From NCBI GenBank assembly GCA_036345935.2, contig JADWOT020000004.1, positions 2,842,418 through 2,906,417 on the forward strand: DNA of 64,000 bases. The letters run 5' to 3'. Shown in pieces: positions 26,347-38,380 of the stretch. This stretch comes from Taenia hydatigena. Lineage: Eukaryota; Platyhelminthes; Cestoda; Cyclophyllidea; Taeniidae. Below the pieces are notes generated by a model. That model was given only the letters and a program-made list of their open reading frames with translations, had not been told where the DNA came from and did not search any database. Both the position numbers and the translations under genes were made by a program. The stretch's first letter is position 1. Every line of letters starts with the position of its first letter.

Positions 26347-26688
26347 GTTGGGAGTGGACGAAGATAACTAATAGGTTGTGCTGCAATAGGCCGTAACAAT
26401 ATTGACACGTACTAAGTTCACACAAGTTGCGGCTTTTCATACAAGTGACCATACTTCTTCTCGCTTCACATTACGAGTTCCCATGATTACTAGCACGAAC
26501 TAGTGATATTTGATCACACCAATTACTCTCATACATTTTCCTCACTTTACTCTACTCTTATTAGCAAGCCCTTCGAAAATACTCATCTTTGTATCCTATT
26601 CAAGTATTTGTCTTGTTTACGAGCCTAGTGGGATCAACAACTAGTTTTAAGAGCTAGTTTACAGTGGGTCTGGTGTCTTGCTTGTCTA

Positions 26689-27770
26689 CGGAATCGAAGT
26701 GAATGCACCACTGTTCTGGTGTCTGTAGACGATTCGCATAGATGTTGTTGTGTCAGCGCAGAGATTGAGTGCTATAAGTCGTACAGGGATCCTTGTGCAC
26801 TAGGTACTGTTGACTGAAAATGAACAATCCAGTCTCTATTTGTAGTGAGGCTGAGGGACTCAGGAAGCCAATCATCATTCCTGTAGCCCGTTCACCTGTC
26901 TCAAGCCCAAACCTCTAATGCGCTATGATCAGAGGCTAAAAATGGGTTTGTGACAGTGGTTTGAGGCCCCTAGCACTTCAGTCAAGAGCAAATTGGAGTG
27001 TAAGAGTTTGGAGATCCTAAGTGATAATAACCAAGGCTGCACCCGTCAGAGCACATTTGGATTGTGTCAAATATCATCAGATACATGCAAATTTCAAAAA
27101 GCCATTTCGACTGTTTGAGAAGAACATAGTTAGAGCACGATTGTCTCACCCAGCACAGTTGTTTGCTTGTTAGCATTATTTGGGTTTCGGAGACTCCCCA
27201 AATGGTTTCCATAACCCACCACTACTACTCCATCGTAAGTGTACTCACAAGGGAACGATAAACAAGGGCCACCTAGTTAATGAAGTTTTGTGCTGATCCA
27301 AGCTACTAGCATTATGACCGGTGGCTTTTGTGTCCAAAATGCAAAGGCTATATTCTCTTCGTCAACGTATGATAAATCCAAAGCCTGCAATGTAAGAGGA
27401 TAATTTCGTGGCAGTCCAATGACTGTCCTAGCTCCTCGAACTGTTCTGCTCACCCTTACAATCGGTCTGGCTAATTATTGCCTTTTCGTGTGACATGGCA
27501 TTACCCGCTTCGAGGGGGAAAGATGTCGTTATTAAACTTGTTTCTATCTCACTCATTTCCTACATCTCTCACTCAATGTGTGGTCAAGTGAATGTTTAAT
27601 TTGACTACCAGTTGAAGGTTGTGATCATGTAGAACTCGGAGAGGACTGGAATGGAAGCGTTCGTGACCACAAAGACATCGTCTTTTCTCGCTTGTGCTTC
27701 CGCCTTTTCTCTTTCCCTTTGTCTTGGATACTCGAATTTCTATTGCTCTTTACCCTAACTTCCTTGTGGT
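26689..27770 (-). repeat. Module A segment shared with 13915-15010
   Basis: The reverse complement of this segment aligns with 13915-15010 at roughly 65-75%. It is thus an older dispersed repeat carried within the palindrome arm. It contains only short frames. Confidence 0.7.
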
Positions 27771-28830
27771 ACATCATTCATTGTGCTTTTGCCAGAATTT
27801 CCAACTGCGTAATGAATGATGCAATCGAATCAACTCGGATTCCTATGCACATGCATTGCTTTACTAGTGCTCAGATTTCAATTTAGCAGTGACGGTAGTA
27901 GCACTGGTAGTTAGTCTAAGGTAACCACTCGTTGTGTTACCCTATAAACGCACCACAAATGTAAAACACAAAATTTATGCTCAAAATTATTGCATTGCAC
28001 GAACTTCCTACCAAAAGAGATAGAAGCGATCCTATCCATTCGAGAAGTTCATGGCATCATATTCCTTCCTTCTGCACCCGATTTCTCTATCATCGAACTA
28101 ATGTATGTTTTACGACTGATGTAGCCTTTATTCATCTCCTCGTCTACGCCTCCCTTACGTCGATTTCCTACCACACAAATGCCGCTGATAGTAATCCATC
28201 TGTCAAAACCAGAATCTCATCGTGTAGATCATCCTTCGTTCTGCTTGTCATTCATTGTCCATGAAGCTAAACCCAAACATTTTGTACCTTCTTGTATTAT
28301 AAGACTGAAAGTGACCAGAAAGCAAGCTGAGCTGAAAAAACGCTAGACACTACAAGTTGGCGCACACGAAGCACGATTGCCATCCTTACGGCCAGCATAA
28401 AATACGCAAGGTATGAGAGCCAGATCCAGGTCTTGCACAATTGCAATCATACTGTTGAAAAATTTGGCGAATAGATGCAAAGGTGGGAGAATAGGAAATA
28501 ATTTGGTCATTAGACACTAGGTCGAAATGTGCGCGGCAGAATGTTGGGACGCTATGTGATCAGTTAAACAGGTGCAGTCTCTGAATTGATTTATATCACG
28601 ATTTGAGAGTTCCACAGACGACAAAACGAGTAAAAGTTGGTTAGGTAATCTGCTTGTGTAGATGCACACGTAGGACGGAAACTTTGCTTATCGTTGCAGT
28701 GGTTACTATGCCTAGCAGTGCACGGTCAATTTTTCCATGGCATACTACACACTTCCTTGAATTCTGCCTCATAATAAGTGTACTTATTCGAGTTGGGGAT
28801 CCTAATTTGCATTCCATCATCTTGCAAGGA

Positions 28831-29907
28831 AGTCTTTACCACATCACCGAAATACTCGGCTGACATAACTTGCCCCTGCGATTGCACCTGCAAATGTGCT
28901 TCGACCAACGCATAAAAATGACACTGACCATAATCCGAAGTGACTAGGATGGACTTGGTGCAGACTTGAGAAAACCTGGAAGTAGTTGCAATGACCACCA
29001 CCTGGAGTGCAATGTGGCTGTATTAGCACTACCTAGACGGTTCAACACAGCAATAATATCAGTTGACATTTGTATTCGTATGAAATCTCAACCGCTCAAC
29101 GCATCGACGTTATTGAGGGACCAATCTACCGACCGTTACTTCCATGACAACAGCGACAAACGAGTGATAGAATGAGAAGGCTTTGGCGCAGCACCCAACA
29201 GTGAAGCGTTGAAGAACGTTAGAGGTGAGGCGGCAAGAGTGTCGGATCGCAGGGAGGGTGGAGTCCACCAGGGCAGACAATGTGCACGAAGTAGCCCATC
29301 CCCTAAGCCGACGTGCACACGTGGCTTTACAAGCACACCCAAACTTCTATCGCTCTCAGCAATGCAACCCTGTGTGTGCGTGTGTGCACAACAATTGCCG
29401 CTGGCTCGTAGAATGGCAGCGACTTTTGCCGTCAAAGCGAAACCGTGCTTGTGAGAGCGCATGAGCATATCGACTTAGACACTGGACTATTTCGCAAACA
29501 TTACACACGTGCGTCCTTCATGTTAAATTACGCCATCCACCATCTTGCTCAGTACCCTATTCATGCACTTGCAGCACAAATTGCGCTACATTGCAGAGAG
29601 CAGGAGATGGTCTACTTCGCCTCATATCAGTTGTTCACTCTTGTGGAATTAACCTACCCCGTTATCCGATGCTTTTGCCAACTCAAGCCAAACTTCTTCC
29701 CATTTATCACCTGCCTGTCTGGAGCACGGAAACAGCGTCATATGCTGAGTAAAACAGGGAGTGAAAATCGGCTTCTCCTAATCGAAAAGAATGCCGAGCG
29801 CTTAAACGTCTGAAAGCGTCAGCAGTGTTTAATTCTAAATGGTGGAGCATGACCTCCATCAGGACAATTTTCCGTTCATCAAACAAATGAAATTGACAGT
29901 GATGACG
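28831..29907 (-). repeat. Module C, copy CL (border of B, left arm, outer side)
   Basis: Inverted copy of 34690-35753. The match starts at AAGTCTTTACCAC (about 28830) and fades after GATGACG (about 29907). CL carries a 130-base block (about 29570-29700) that CR and CR' lack. It lacks a further block of about 185 bases that CL' keeps. Identity outside indels is above 95%. Frames in it (for example 29136-29468) are conserved among copies only as expected for recent duplicates. Confidence 0.85.
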
Positions 29908-30092
29908 AACAATTGAGTTTTAATGCCTGAGCTAAATACCACTAGTTGATGTTGATTTAATAAGGGATTAGACGACATAAACGCTTTTACATTAAAACAC
30001 ACAGAGCAATCACGAGTAATGACAGCTCGCTATTCCAACCAGGCGATTATGATTCAAACTCAGGTTGACTAGTCGTGACACAGGCCAATTCG

Positions 30093-30108
30093 GTGTGTGT
30101 GTGTGTGA
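30093..30108 (+). repeat. Short (GT)n microsatellite
   Basis: Uninterrupted GT dinucleotides in module B. The right copy near 53172 is shorter, so the array differs between the two B copies. Confidence 0.7.
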
Positions 30109-30773
30109 GGAAATATGGCATCGCTTACATGCTTACTTTTGCCCGTTCATAGAACACTTAGAAGCATGAGCAAGCAGCACCAACTTTAGCAAGAGCAAGT
30201 CCAAGCCTACTTACTCTCCTTTCACCCACTCACTAATTTATTCACATTCATCCATGTTAGTCGGCAAGTTGAAAGCTCCTTACTGACAATTAGTTCAATT
30301 CATTCACGCATACCACTTGTTTCTTCTCAGTAACAACCAGATATTGCACAAATTTACGCAGCAGTAGGTGCAAAGTGGCAAGCATTTACTCAGCCCTCAA
30401 CAAGTTGGAAGCCAGCAGCAATGACGACCTCACAATCGCACAATGTAGCCAAGTCGATACCATCCGGTAACTTGAGGGAACGCGTTAAGCTTACTCGGCA
30501 ATCATGCCAGTTTCAAGGCTCATCCTATGCCAAAGTTAACGTGATTGAGAATCATATCCACCGATCTTAGTCCCAATGTCGATGGCTGCCGACTGATAAG
30601 GTGCCTTTCATGTGTTCTGTAACGAGAAGTGGATGTAGTACCCGATGGTGAGGTGGTGCATTGTAGAAAGTGGGAAGAAAAAAGCTATCGTGAGGAGGAA
30701 AAGGCGTTGAATTACAAAACAGGCACAGTCCATTCGAGATTAGGCAGTGGAATCAATGCTAAGCAGCCCTTTT

Positions 30774-30820
30774 CCTAAGCCGGTGTGTGGCTATGCCTTT
30801 ACAAGCACGCTCAAACACCT
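30774..30820 (+). repeat. Module C core motif inside B, copy 1
   Basis: CCTAAGCCGG, then CCTTTACAAGCACGCTCAAA follows the order of the module C core (29302-29345). The preceding 120 bases also resemble C. The right-arm equivalent starts at 53851. Confidence 0.6.
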
Positions 30821-32032
30821 GCTGCTCTCGGCGACTCAACTGTGGGAGTTCATGTCACTCTGCACTTAGGGTAATTAGTAAATTGTAGACGTTTGTGCAC
30901 TTCAATCTCCACTGGCCTACTGCGTTCATGCAGAACCACCACCATCAAGGAAGTGAAGCTGTAATAGCTTAGGACAACACCGACTTAATAGGTGTGGCCA
31001 AATTAATGACTGGCTGACTAGTTGGTGCAAGTGAGTTGAGTAATGACGCATCTAAATGTGAGCAGCAGGTCAGGACACTGCTTTAACAAATCCATTTCGA
31101 TCACACCACCCACACATCTGTGCTAATTTGTCACCGACATGACTGAACTCTACAGACTTCAATGCTTTTGTTGTCCATGCTGGAATCGACATCGGAGATC
31201 TTGGTCCAAGTACTGCTTTAACATGTTGTTGTGTCGGGATCGATCCCTCACTTTTTCAAGCTGGTATCGTCGTTTTGCAGAGCTGAAATGCCCGTTCTAT
31301 CACCTGAACCAATTAAGACACTCAAAGCAATCTGCACTAGTGGAGGCTCAAAGGTGGCTTTAATAGATTCCATTAATCCACCACGGTATTCACTGCATTT
31401 GTTCTTGTAGCAAAATTAATAATGAAAGTTCTGGTTAACAAACATGAATAATAGCTGCCCCTCCAGTAGAGAGTAACTATGTCAGCATCGCTGGAACAGG
31501 TGGACGGTGAGTGTAAGGATATTTTTGGCTAGCGAGCCTATTTCCATTCCTGGGTATAAAGGTTCAGTAACTTGTAGACGACGACCCATCAAAGTGACTG
31601 GGTTAGCAAAATTACGTGGCTAGAAATGCTACGTGCAAATTTGGAAACAAATCGACTGTAAATGCGGCCACAATTTGGTTCTACTTAGCCGCAGCCTACT
31701 GATACATGACCAACTCTGGAAAAAGTAGGAAAAGTCATCACGTGGAGTAGAAGGTTGTTAGATTAGTGACATCGAGAGGGTTCACGGAATGCATTAATTT
31801 CATATTTTATTTGGACCGATTTTAAGTATATATTGCACTTGAGGATTACATCTGCCGATGATGGTCTCATCTACGGCAAAGACAACTGACTGATGGACTG
31901 CCATCAAGCTATCCTTTGATGAGGAGTTGATGAGGCGGTGCATGAAAGCGAACGGGATGGGAAAGTGCCAGATCGCAGGGCAAATCACGTTCACGAGGGT
32001 AGATAACTTATGCGATGCTAAGTACTCCATTC

Positions 32033-32076
32033 CCTAAGTCGGCGAGTGCATGGTTTTACAAACGCACTGCAACCAC
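32033..32076 (+). repeat. Module C core motif inside B, copy 2
   Basis: CCCTAAGTCGGCGAGTGCAT followed by GGTTTTACAAACGCACTGCAA resembles the C core. The 110 bases before it match the bases before the core in C, including GATCGCAGGG. The equivalent in B' is near 55110. Confidence 0.65.
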
Positions 32077-33344
32077 CACTGCTTTATCATTATCACGTAC
32101 CGCTCTGTGCTCACGGTAGGCACTTACGTATGCATGTTGAGCAATAAATGCTGATTTGACGAAAGCAATCGAACTAGATAGCGTAGCTAATCGTATTAAA
32201 TCACACACCTGGGTGTTAATCAAAGCTGACTGATAGTCGTAATGTTTCATCTGAGCATGCATTTGATCAGTCATATTGATTTGAATAAGAAATGAACAAA
32301 GTGAATGGATCCACCCTGGAAACCTATCAAGCAGTTACAAGTAATAAAATCTCAACAAGCCACCCTGAGTCATGACAGTCGCGTGCAAGTAAAGCTGCAT
32401 CACATTGCTCCCAAACACACCAGTCGAATTATGTGCTATATTGCTAGCTTCACGGTAAACGATTGCAATACATTGTGCTGCATGGTGGCCGTGCCTTAGT
32501 CATGGGATCAAAAAGATCTTCAGAGAGCTGTATTTAGACTCCTCAAACTGACGGAAAATAGTAGAGTCAATACTTCCAGTTCCTCAGCCACGCTTTGCAG
32601 TCCATTTAATCTTAATGTCACTGCTCGGAGAAATCGTCGGTGAAGGCGACCGCTGCTTAGGCTTTAATGCACAACTTGCTTAATGAATAAAGTGCCAGAA
32701 AACATGCCATGTAATTACGCAGCATTAACATTAAAAATTCACAAGCATCTACCAAGAGGTATTGCTAATGCTTGCAGTAGACATAGCGCATAGAAGTAAA
32801 GCATCCTTCTTATGCAGTGGAAGGTAGGTTCGGCAGTTCTGTACAAAGTGCTACAGCTTTTATATGCACTGACAGAAAATAACAGCGACTCACGTACGCA
32901 TATGTTGATGATCTGTATCGCGAAGAAGAGTGTGCGTTGGAATTGAAATCTCACCCATTTAGTTTCATATTTCATCATTAGCTGTGTGTTAACAAGAGAA
33001 GTATACGACTTTAGTCTAGTCAAAGAACCCGTTTAATTCTAAGGATTTCAGATGTTGGCAACAGGCTCTCACGTTCTTATGAATTTGTTGGTCGCAAACT
33101 TGGTTCGTTTAAGCAGTATTTTGGTCCGCTCTTCTCATTCGAATCGGTTATCAATCACCTCACTGGCAACAAGTAGTCAGTCGGTTAAATAACTCAGACC
33201 AGCTTTCCTTCAAGCCTTAGTAGTTCAAGTTTGACTGTTCTCAGTAAGCCAATGTCACACACAGTCACCTACTGTAAGCCCATTTTAACACGTGACTGTG
33301 CTGTGAACTGGCACATGGTTACACTTATGAGAGCAGCAGAAGTT

Positions 33345-33389
33345 GAAGTGTGCTTGCAAAACCACGCTGGAGAGTCGGCTTGGGAGATG
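33345..33389 (-). repeat. Module C core motif inside B, copy 3 (reversed)
   Basis: GTGTGCTTGCAAAACCACG, then GTCGGCTTGGGAGATG matches 35244-35289 on the same strand, so it is inverted relative to copies 1 and 2. The equivalent in B' is near 56422. Confidence 0.65.
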
Positions 33390-34503
33390 AGCATCTTTGT
33401 TTCACTTACGCTGTGATCTTTGATCCACTCGGCCTGCCCTGCGAATTGAAATGGTCCACTACTAAACATTTCCTATTATTTGTTAAGTAATCATGCGCAT
33501 GCGGATATATCGCTGCACTGAAAATAGGTAACGCATGTTTCGAAAAAGGTTTGCAAGATGTTGAAAGTCACTATGTTAGTGCGAATGACATCAGCGTTTG
33601 ATTAGCTACATCATTTCACGCCTCCATTTCAGCATACGTGCAATACCCAAAACTCATCTAAAAAAGAATGGTAATGAGGAAACCTGTTAGGCGGCAGGTC
33701 TGAATGTAGCTGATGCCAAAAAAATTGCTAAGAGCAATCCAGCCTGTTAGGCCTAAAGGGATAGAGGCAACCACTAAATGAAGATTGGAGGCATGAATAG
33801 TGAAGTTCCCTGACTTAGGTCAGGTTCTTAGATGCCATGCCACTATCGATTGAGATTATGTGGCAAAAACATGGTGACTCACTGCCTAGATGACACCTTG
33901 CAGATGATTTATTGTCAGAAAATTTGTGTGCGTTTATTCTGGCAATACTCGAATTACGCTTTTACGTGAGGAACGGAGAGCACCCATAACTTCTTCTCTC
34001 AGCAGGGCTGGAAGCAGTAGAATATGTCATTGCATTAGAGGCGTTTTTGTAAAGCACATAAGAATGTGGAATTAGACCTAGCACTGCTTTGTAGCATTGT
34101 GTCACATGCTCAACATACTTGACTTGTCTGGGTCGGATGACGTGTAGCTCCCTGAGTACGATCTCTTCAAATCGGCCATAAATAGTAGCATCTATAGGGT
34201 TCAATAATACCCGCTCCACAGTCTCAGTCCTTCGACGCGTCTTTTTTGCCCTACGCCATCTCTCAGCCTTAGACCACACTTACCGAACAAAAACTCTCAC
34301 TGTATTTTGTCCGGCATCAGGGCGACTGATTGACTGCTTCGAATCTTCAAGACAATTTGACATTTTTACACTCCATGTTCTTTGTGTGGGTAAAAAGAAA
34401 ATCGCAATATTTTAATTCGATCATACTGCTGAACGTGGTTCGTTAAACTAAGTAGGAATAGCCGAATCGAAAAATAGTCGTAAGAAATGCCATGGGACAC
34501 GCA

Positions 34504-34519
34504 ACGCAATTAATTGCGT
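34504..34519. repeat. Perfect 16-bp palindrome
   Basis: ACGCAATTAATTGCGT is its own reverse complement. It is identical in the right copy of B (57556-57571) and lies about 170 bases from the C border. Confidence 0.6.
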
Positions 34520-34689
34520 ACATTCCAAAGCAGTTTATTCTGCCGAGCTTTAGCCTCAATGACAATAGATTTTTGGGGCTAAATTTATTCTATCCGGAAC
34601 ATTAGCTTATTAGGAGAACGCTGGAAGAGAGGCCCGCATTTGGCTCGATACGAGCATGTGCCTGGCAACTGGCCAGGAGAGACTGCTTG

Positions 34690-35753
34690 GTCATCATTAA
34701 TGCCAATTTCATCTGTCTGATGGACGGATAATTGTCCTGATGGAGGTCATGCTCCACCATTTAGAATTAATCACTGCTGACGCTTTCAGACGTTTAAGCG
34801 CTCGGCATTCTTTTCGATTGGGAGAAGTCGATTTTCACTCCCTGTTTTCCCCAGCACATGACGCTATTCCCGTGCTCCAGATAGGCAGGTAGGCATACTT
34901 TAACTTAGTCACTATAAGTACTACAGTTCACATCATGTAATGTGGACTGCTAATCATGTCTTTTGTTTGTAAAGCAAGAATTTGACATGACAAATGACTA
35001 ATGAGATGGCTTCGGCGCATGAATAGGGTACTGAGCAAGATGGTGGATGGCGTAATTTAACATGAAGGACGCAAGTGTGTAATGTTCGCGAAATAGTCCA
35101 GTGTCTAAGTTGATATGCTCATGCGCTTTCACAAGCACGGTTTCGCTTTGACGGCAAAAGTCGCTGCCATTCTACGAGCCAGCGGCAATTGTTGTGCACA
35201 CACGCACACACAGGGTTGCATTGCTGAGAGCGATAGAAGTTTGGGTGTGCTTGTAAAGCCACGTGTGCACGTCGGCTTAGGGGATGGGCTACTTCGTGCA
35301 CATTGTCTGCCCTGGTGGACTCCACCCTCCCTGCGATCCGACACTCTTGCCGCCTCACCTCTAACGTTCTTCAACGCTTCACTGTTGGGTGCTGCGCCAA
35401 AGCCTTCTCATTCTATCACTCGTTTGTCGCTGTTGTCATGGAAGTAACGGTCGGTAGATTGGTCCCTCAATAACGTCGATGCGTTGAGCGGTTGAGATTT
35501 CATACGAATACAAATTTCAACTGATATTATTGCTGTGTTGAACCATCTAGGTAGTGCTAATACAGCCACATTGCACTCCAGGTGGTGGTCACTGCAACTA
35601 CTTCCAGGTTTTCTCAAGTCTGCACCAAGTCCATCCTAGTCACTTCGGATTATGGTCAGTGTCATTTTTATGCGTTGGTCGAAGCACATTTGCAGGTGCA
35701 ATCGCAGGGGCAAGTTATGTCAGCCGAGTATTTCGGTGATGTGGTAAAGACTT
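34690..35753 (+). repeat. Module C, copy CR (border of B, left arm, inner side)
   Basis: Inverted partner of 28831-29907. The match ends after GTGGTAAAGACTT at 35753, where D begins. CR contains a block (about 34891-35020) that CL lacks, and lacks the block near 29570-29700 of CL. The deletion edge falls at an ATGCA/ATGCG microhomology. Confidence 0.85.
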
Positions 35754-36599
35754 GGAGAACCTGGCGCCACGAAGAGTACCAACATGGATCCTTTATTCTT
35801 TCCCCGATAAAAAAGAAACTCACTATATCAAGCGTCTTTTCAGATCATTTGCTTCTGATTATAGAAACGACTTACATCTTTAGTAAGTTTCGGAGACTTT
35901 AACCGAAAAGAAGGTTTGCATTCATAAGACGCTTTCTTTTACCAGTCATTCAAATACATTAACAACACAATCCAAAGCTGAGAGGCAACCTAATACTGCA
36001 TGTAGAAGCAAGAACTTAGCCGTAGTCGACGTCACCAACTATCATCACAGCAATAGCTCTTTACTAAAGAGGTTTAACGACACCAACCACCATTGTCGTA
36101 ATGGTGGCTGGTGAAGAAGCACATAATGGCAAATGAGTGTCGATGATAACCTCTACCAGAAAACCACTATGCATAGGGACTAATCATGCCAATTCAGTAT
36201 ACTTCTATGGTGACAAATAATGCGGTCGGTGACCATGTTCAATTGTGCTTGCCATCAACCGATGTCTCACCTTCGAGGCCAATGATGGATTTGCTTTTAC
36301 ATTTTTGGCCCTCTGCAAGTAGATCATAATCAGCATAAAGTTTTCTGTTTAGTAAGTGGTTTTCACATTTATAGGATTCTTCATATATTGACCCTAAAGT
36401 GTGCAAGATTTTCTAGGTTAGCTGGCAATGAAAGGGGCAAATCATAACAAATTAACTACCGACTAACCAAATTTGCCTATAATTGATATAATTCGTCCAA
36501 CAGCGGCTCATTTCTACTGTCAGTTGAAAATGTATAGTTTGGCTGCCAAACTCAATTAAGTTTTACGCAATGAAATAGTTTCATCATAATAAAGGGAAA

Positions 36600-38210
36600 C
36601 AGTCACAGCGAGAATTCCGCTGATCCTCCACGCTCTTCTGCATGAGCTTTTCTCAGCAGCAATTGATGCCGGAGTCTCACCTCATCCCGATCTTGACCAG
36701 CGCTGTGAGATACTGGCTCAACTCGTTATCGACCAGCAAGAGGGTTTGCTGAATCAAAAGTTCTTTCGCCGTGGTCAAAATCCGGGTGGAAACGAGCCTT
36801 CAGAACCTGCCTACCTAACAAGGCAAAAAGTTGGATAGCGTTCAATTCAAAGCTAGAGTCTGACCACCGACCGTCGCAGCGATACTTGACAGTGACTTCC
36901 TTCGTAACACCAAGGCGTTTCTGAGTTTCGCAGAAGGCACATTTGCGACCCAGCAGCATAAGGAAACAATCCCAGCCAAATCTCCTCCAAAAGAAAACCC
37001 AGGCGAAATCTGTAGTGTCCTATTTAAAGCTGTGGGCATTCTCATCAACAACTTAGATGAACTTTGCTCCCAGTTGATTCATGTTCTCATGGCAAGGAGT
37101 GGAACTCGGACGCACAAATATCGTCTGACATACTATTAGCACCGGCGAATTTAGGCCTATTTGGCGACCACCCAGACGCTTACCGCCGCCCGTCCTTGAC
37201 GAAGTATACCGTTTGGTGGACGAGATGATCAAGAATGAAGTTATAAAACCATCCAAGTCACCATGGACCTCCACAAGCGCACTGGTAAAGAAAAGTGGCG
37301 GTAGCCCACGGATATGCATCGATTACAGAAAGCTAGATGCCGTAATTAGGAGGGACGCTTTTTCCATACCTCACATCAATGACTCCTTGGATTCTCTGCA
37401 CGAATCAAAGTAGTTCTCCACACTAGACCTATAATCCGGATACTGGCAGGTAAAAGTAGCGGAAAAAGATAGAGAGAAGACAGCTTTCATAGTGCTTAGC
37501 GAGCCTTATGAATTCCAGACAGTGTTGTTTGGGCTCCGTAACGCCGCAGCCACTATCCAGCGCCTGATGCAGGAAACACTGATTAAGCTTTTTCCGAAAC
37601 ATTGCATAATCTACCTCGATTGCGTCCTTATTTACGGTAAAGACATTCGCGAGCATAACACTAATCTCAAACTAGTCCTGGACCGTCTGCAGGATGCAGA
37701 CTCGACCTGGAATCCAAAGAAGTGCCATTTTCTTCGTCGTTCAGTCAACTTTTTGGGGCAAACAGTCTCGTCAGATGGAAAGCTGCTCATTGAAGATCGT
37801 ACAAAACAAGTGAGAACTTGGCCAACACCAACCAACCAGACGAAACTCTGCAGCTTTCTCGGCTTGGCAAACTACTATAGGCGTTTCGTTAAAGGATTTG
37901 CCAAGATCTCTATTTCCCTACACAAGCTAACCAAGAAGCAGGCGAAAAGAGTTTCAAGTGGGAGAAGGAATATGATGAAGCCTTAAAAGAACTAAAGCAA
38001 ATGCTCTGCTCCCATTCTGGCTTTACCAAGCTTAGAGACCATCACACAGACGCGAGTGACGTGGCCGTGGGCGGTGTACCTTTACAAAGAGATAAAAGAA
38101 GGCAGAATGCCAGGGTGGAACATACATATTCAACGAGCAGAAGGAAACAAGCTGCTGGCATGGCCCGGAGACCAGCCTACGCAGCAAAGACAATGTGGCT
38201 ACCTCTGTGA
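36600..38210 (+). mobile_element. Ty3/gypsy-type pol remnant, left copy, inactivated
   Basis: Remnant of a Ty3/gypsy LTR-retrotransposon pol. A possible gag/protease relic lies at 36600-37137 (AILDSDFLR near 36870 resembles the end of the protease domain). The pre-RT motif TGEFRPIWRPPRRLPPP starts at 37141. Reverse transcriptase follows: SPWTSTSALVKKSGGS, CIDYRKLD, SGYWQVKVAEKDREKTAF, FGLRNAAATIQRLM, YLDC at 37612-37623, FLGLANYYRRF. The start of RNase H is TDASDVAVGGV at 38045. Lesions: stops at 37411-37413 (TAG) and 37432-37434 (TAA), the second catalytic Asp of the YxDD box replaced by Cys, and a frameshift near 37945 before the FKWEKEYDEAL region. No integrase or LTR is seen. It cannot encode an active enzyme. 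Confidence 0.85.
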
Positions 38211-38280
38211 CCCTGGCTGAAACCGGTAGTTCAAACAAACAAAATATTACACACACATCCACCACCCAAATTCGGCTTTG

Positions 38281-38380
38281 AGTAACTACGCCACTACAAT
38301 ATACCTTCTAATGCTTTGATAGAACTTCTTTCTGTCGTGCTCAGGTGACCACTACATTTGACACAAAGAGTCGGAAGCAT
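38281..38380 (+). repeat. Small dispersed element related to the 42.4-kb hairpin
   Basis: The run TACGCCACTACAATATACC, TTCTAATGCTTT, TCTGTCGTGC, ATTTGACACAAAG matches 45212-45303 in order, at about 70%. In the left arm its relative at 42383-42470 is therefore inverted. It begins just after the Ty3-type remnant and has no coding sequence. Confidence 0.5.

Larger units (their letters stand above)
23835..28830 (+). repeat. Palindrome left arm, module A
   Basis: This 5.0-kb module is the reverse complement of 59003-64000 (paired coordinates add up to about 87834). Identity is about 98% or better in the stretches compared. It holds the left CNOT2-like pseudogene, the fold-back element and a segment related to 13915-15010. 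The true outer limit of the arm may lie further left, because the right arm is cut by the window end. Between 26347 and 28830 I see no further gene. Confidence 0.9.
29908..34689 (+). repeat. Module B, left copy (flipped relative to the palindrome)
   Basis: This 4.8-kb segment recurs at 52986-57741 in the same orientation (offset 23077 falling to 23052), although it lies in mirrored arms. It is bordered by inverted C repeats. No known gene is recognised. Frames of up to 105 codons differ between the copies mostly by amino-acid-changing substitutions. The left copy has 25 bases (about 33632-33656) that are missing on the right. Internal copies of the module C core occur near 30774, 32033 and 33345. 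Confidence 0.9.

Noticed and set aside
28726..29001. 91-codon minus-strand frame crossing the C/A border, also at 58832-59107
   Set aside because: The differences between copies change residues (Leu/Phe, Asp/Asn, Gln/His). In CR and CR' the frame runs into unrelated D sequence. No domain is recognised.
33962..34279. 105-codon minus-strand frame in B, also open at 57014-57331
   Set aside because: The three differences seen between the copies all change the amino acid, which gives no sign of purifying selection. No family is recognised. Being open in both copies follows from recent duplication.
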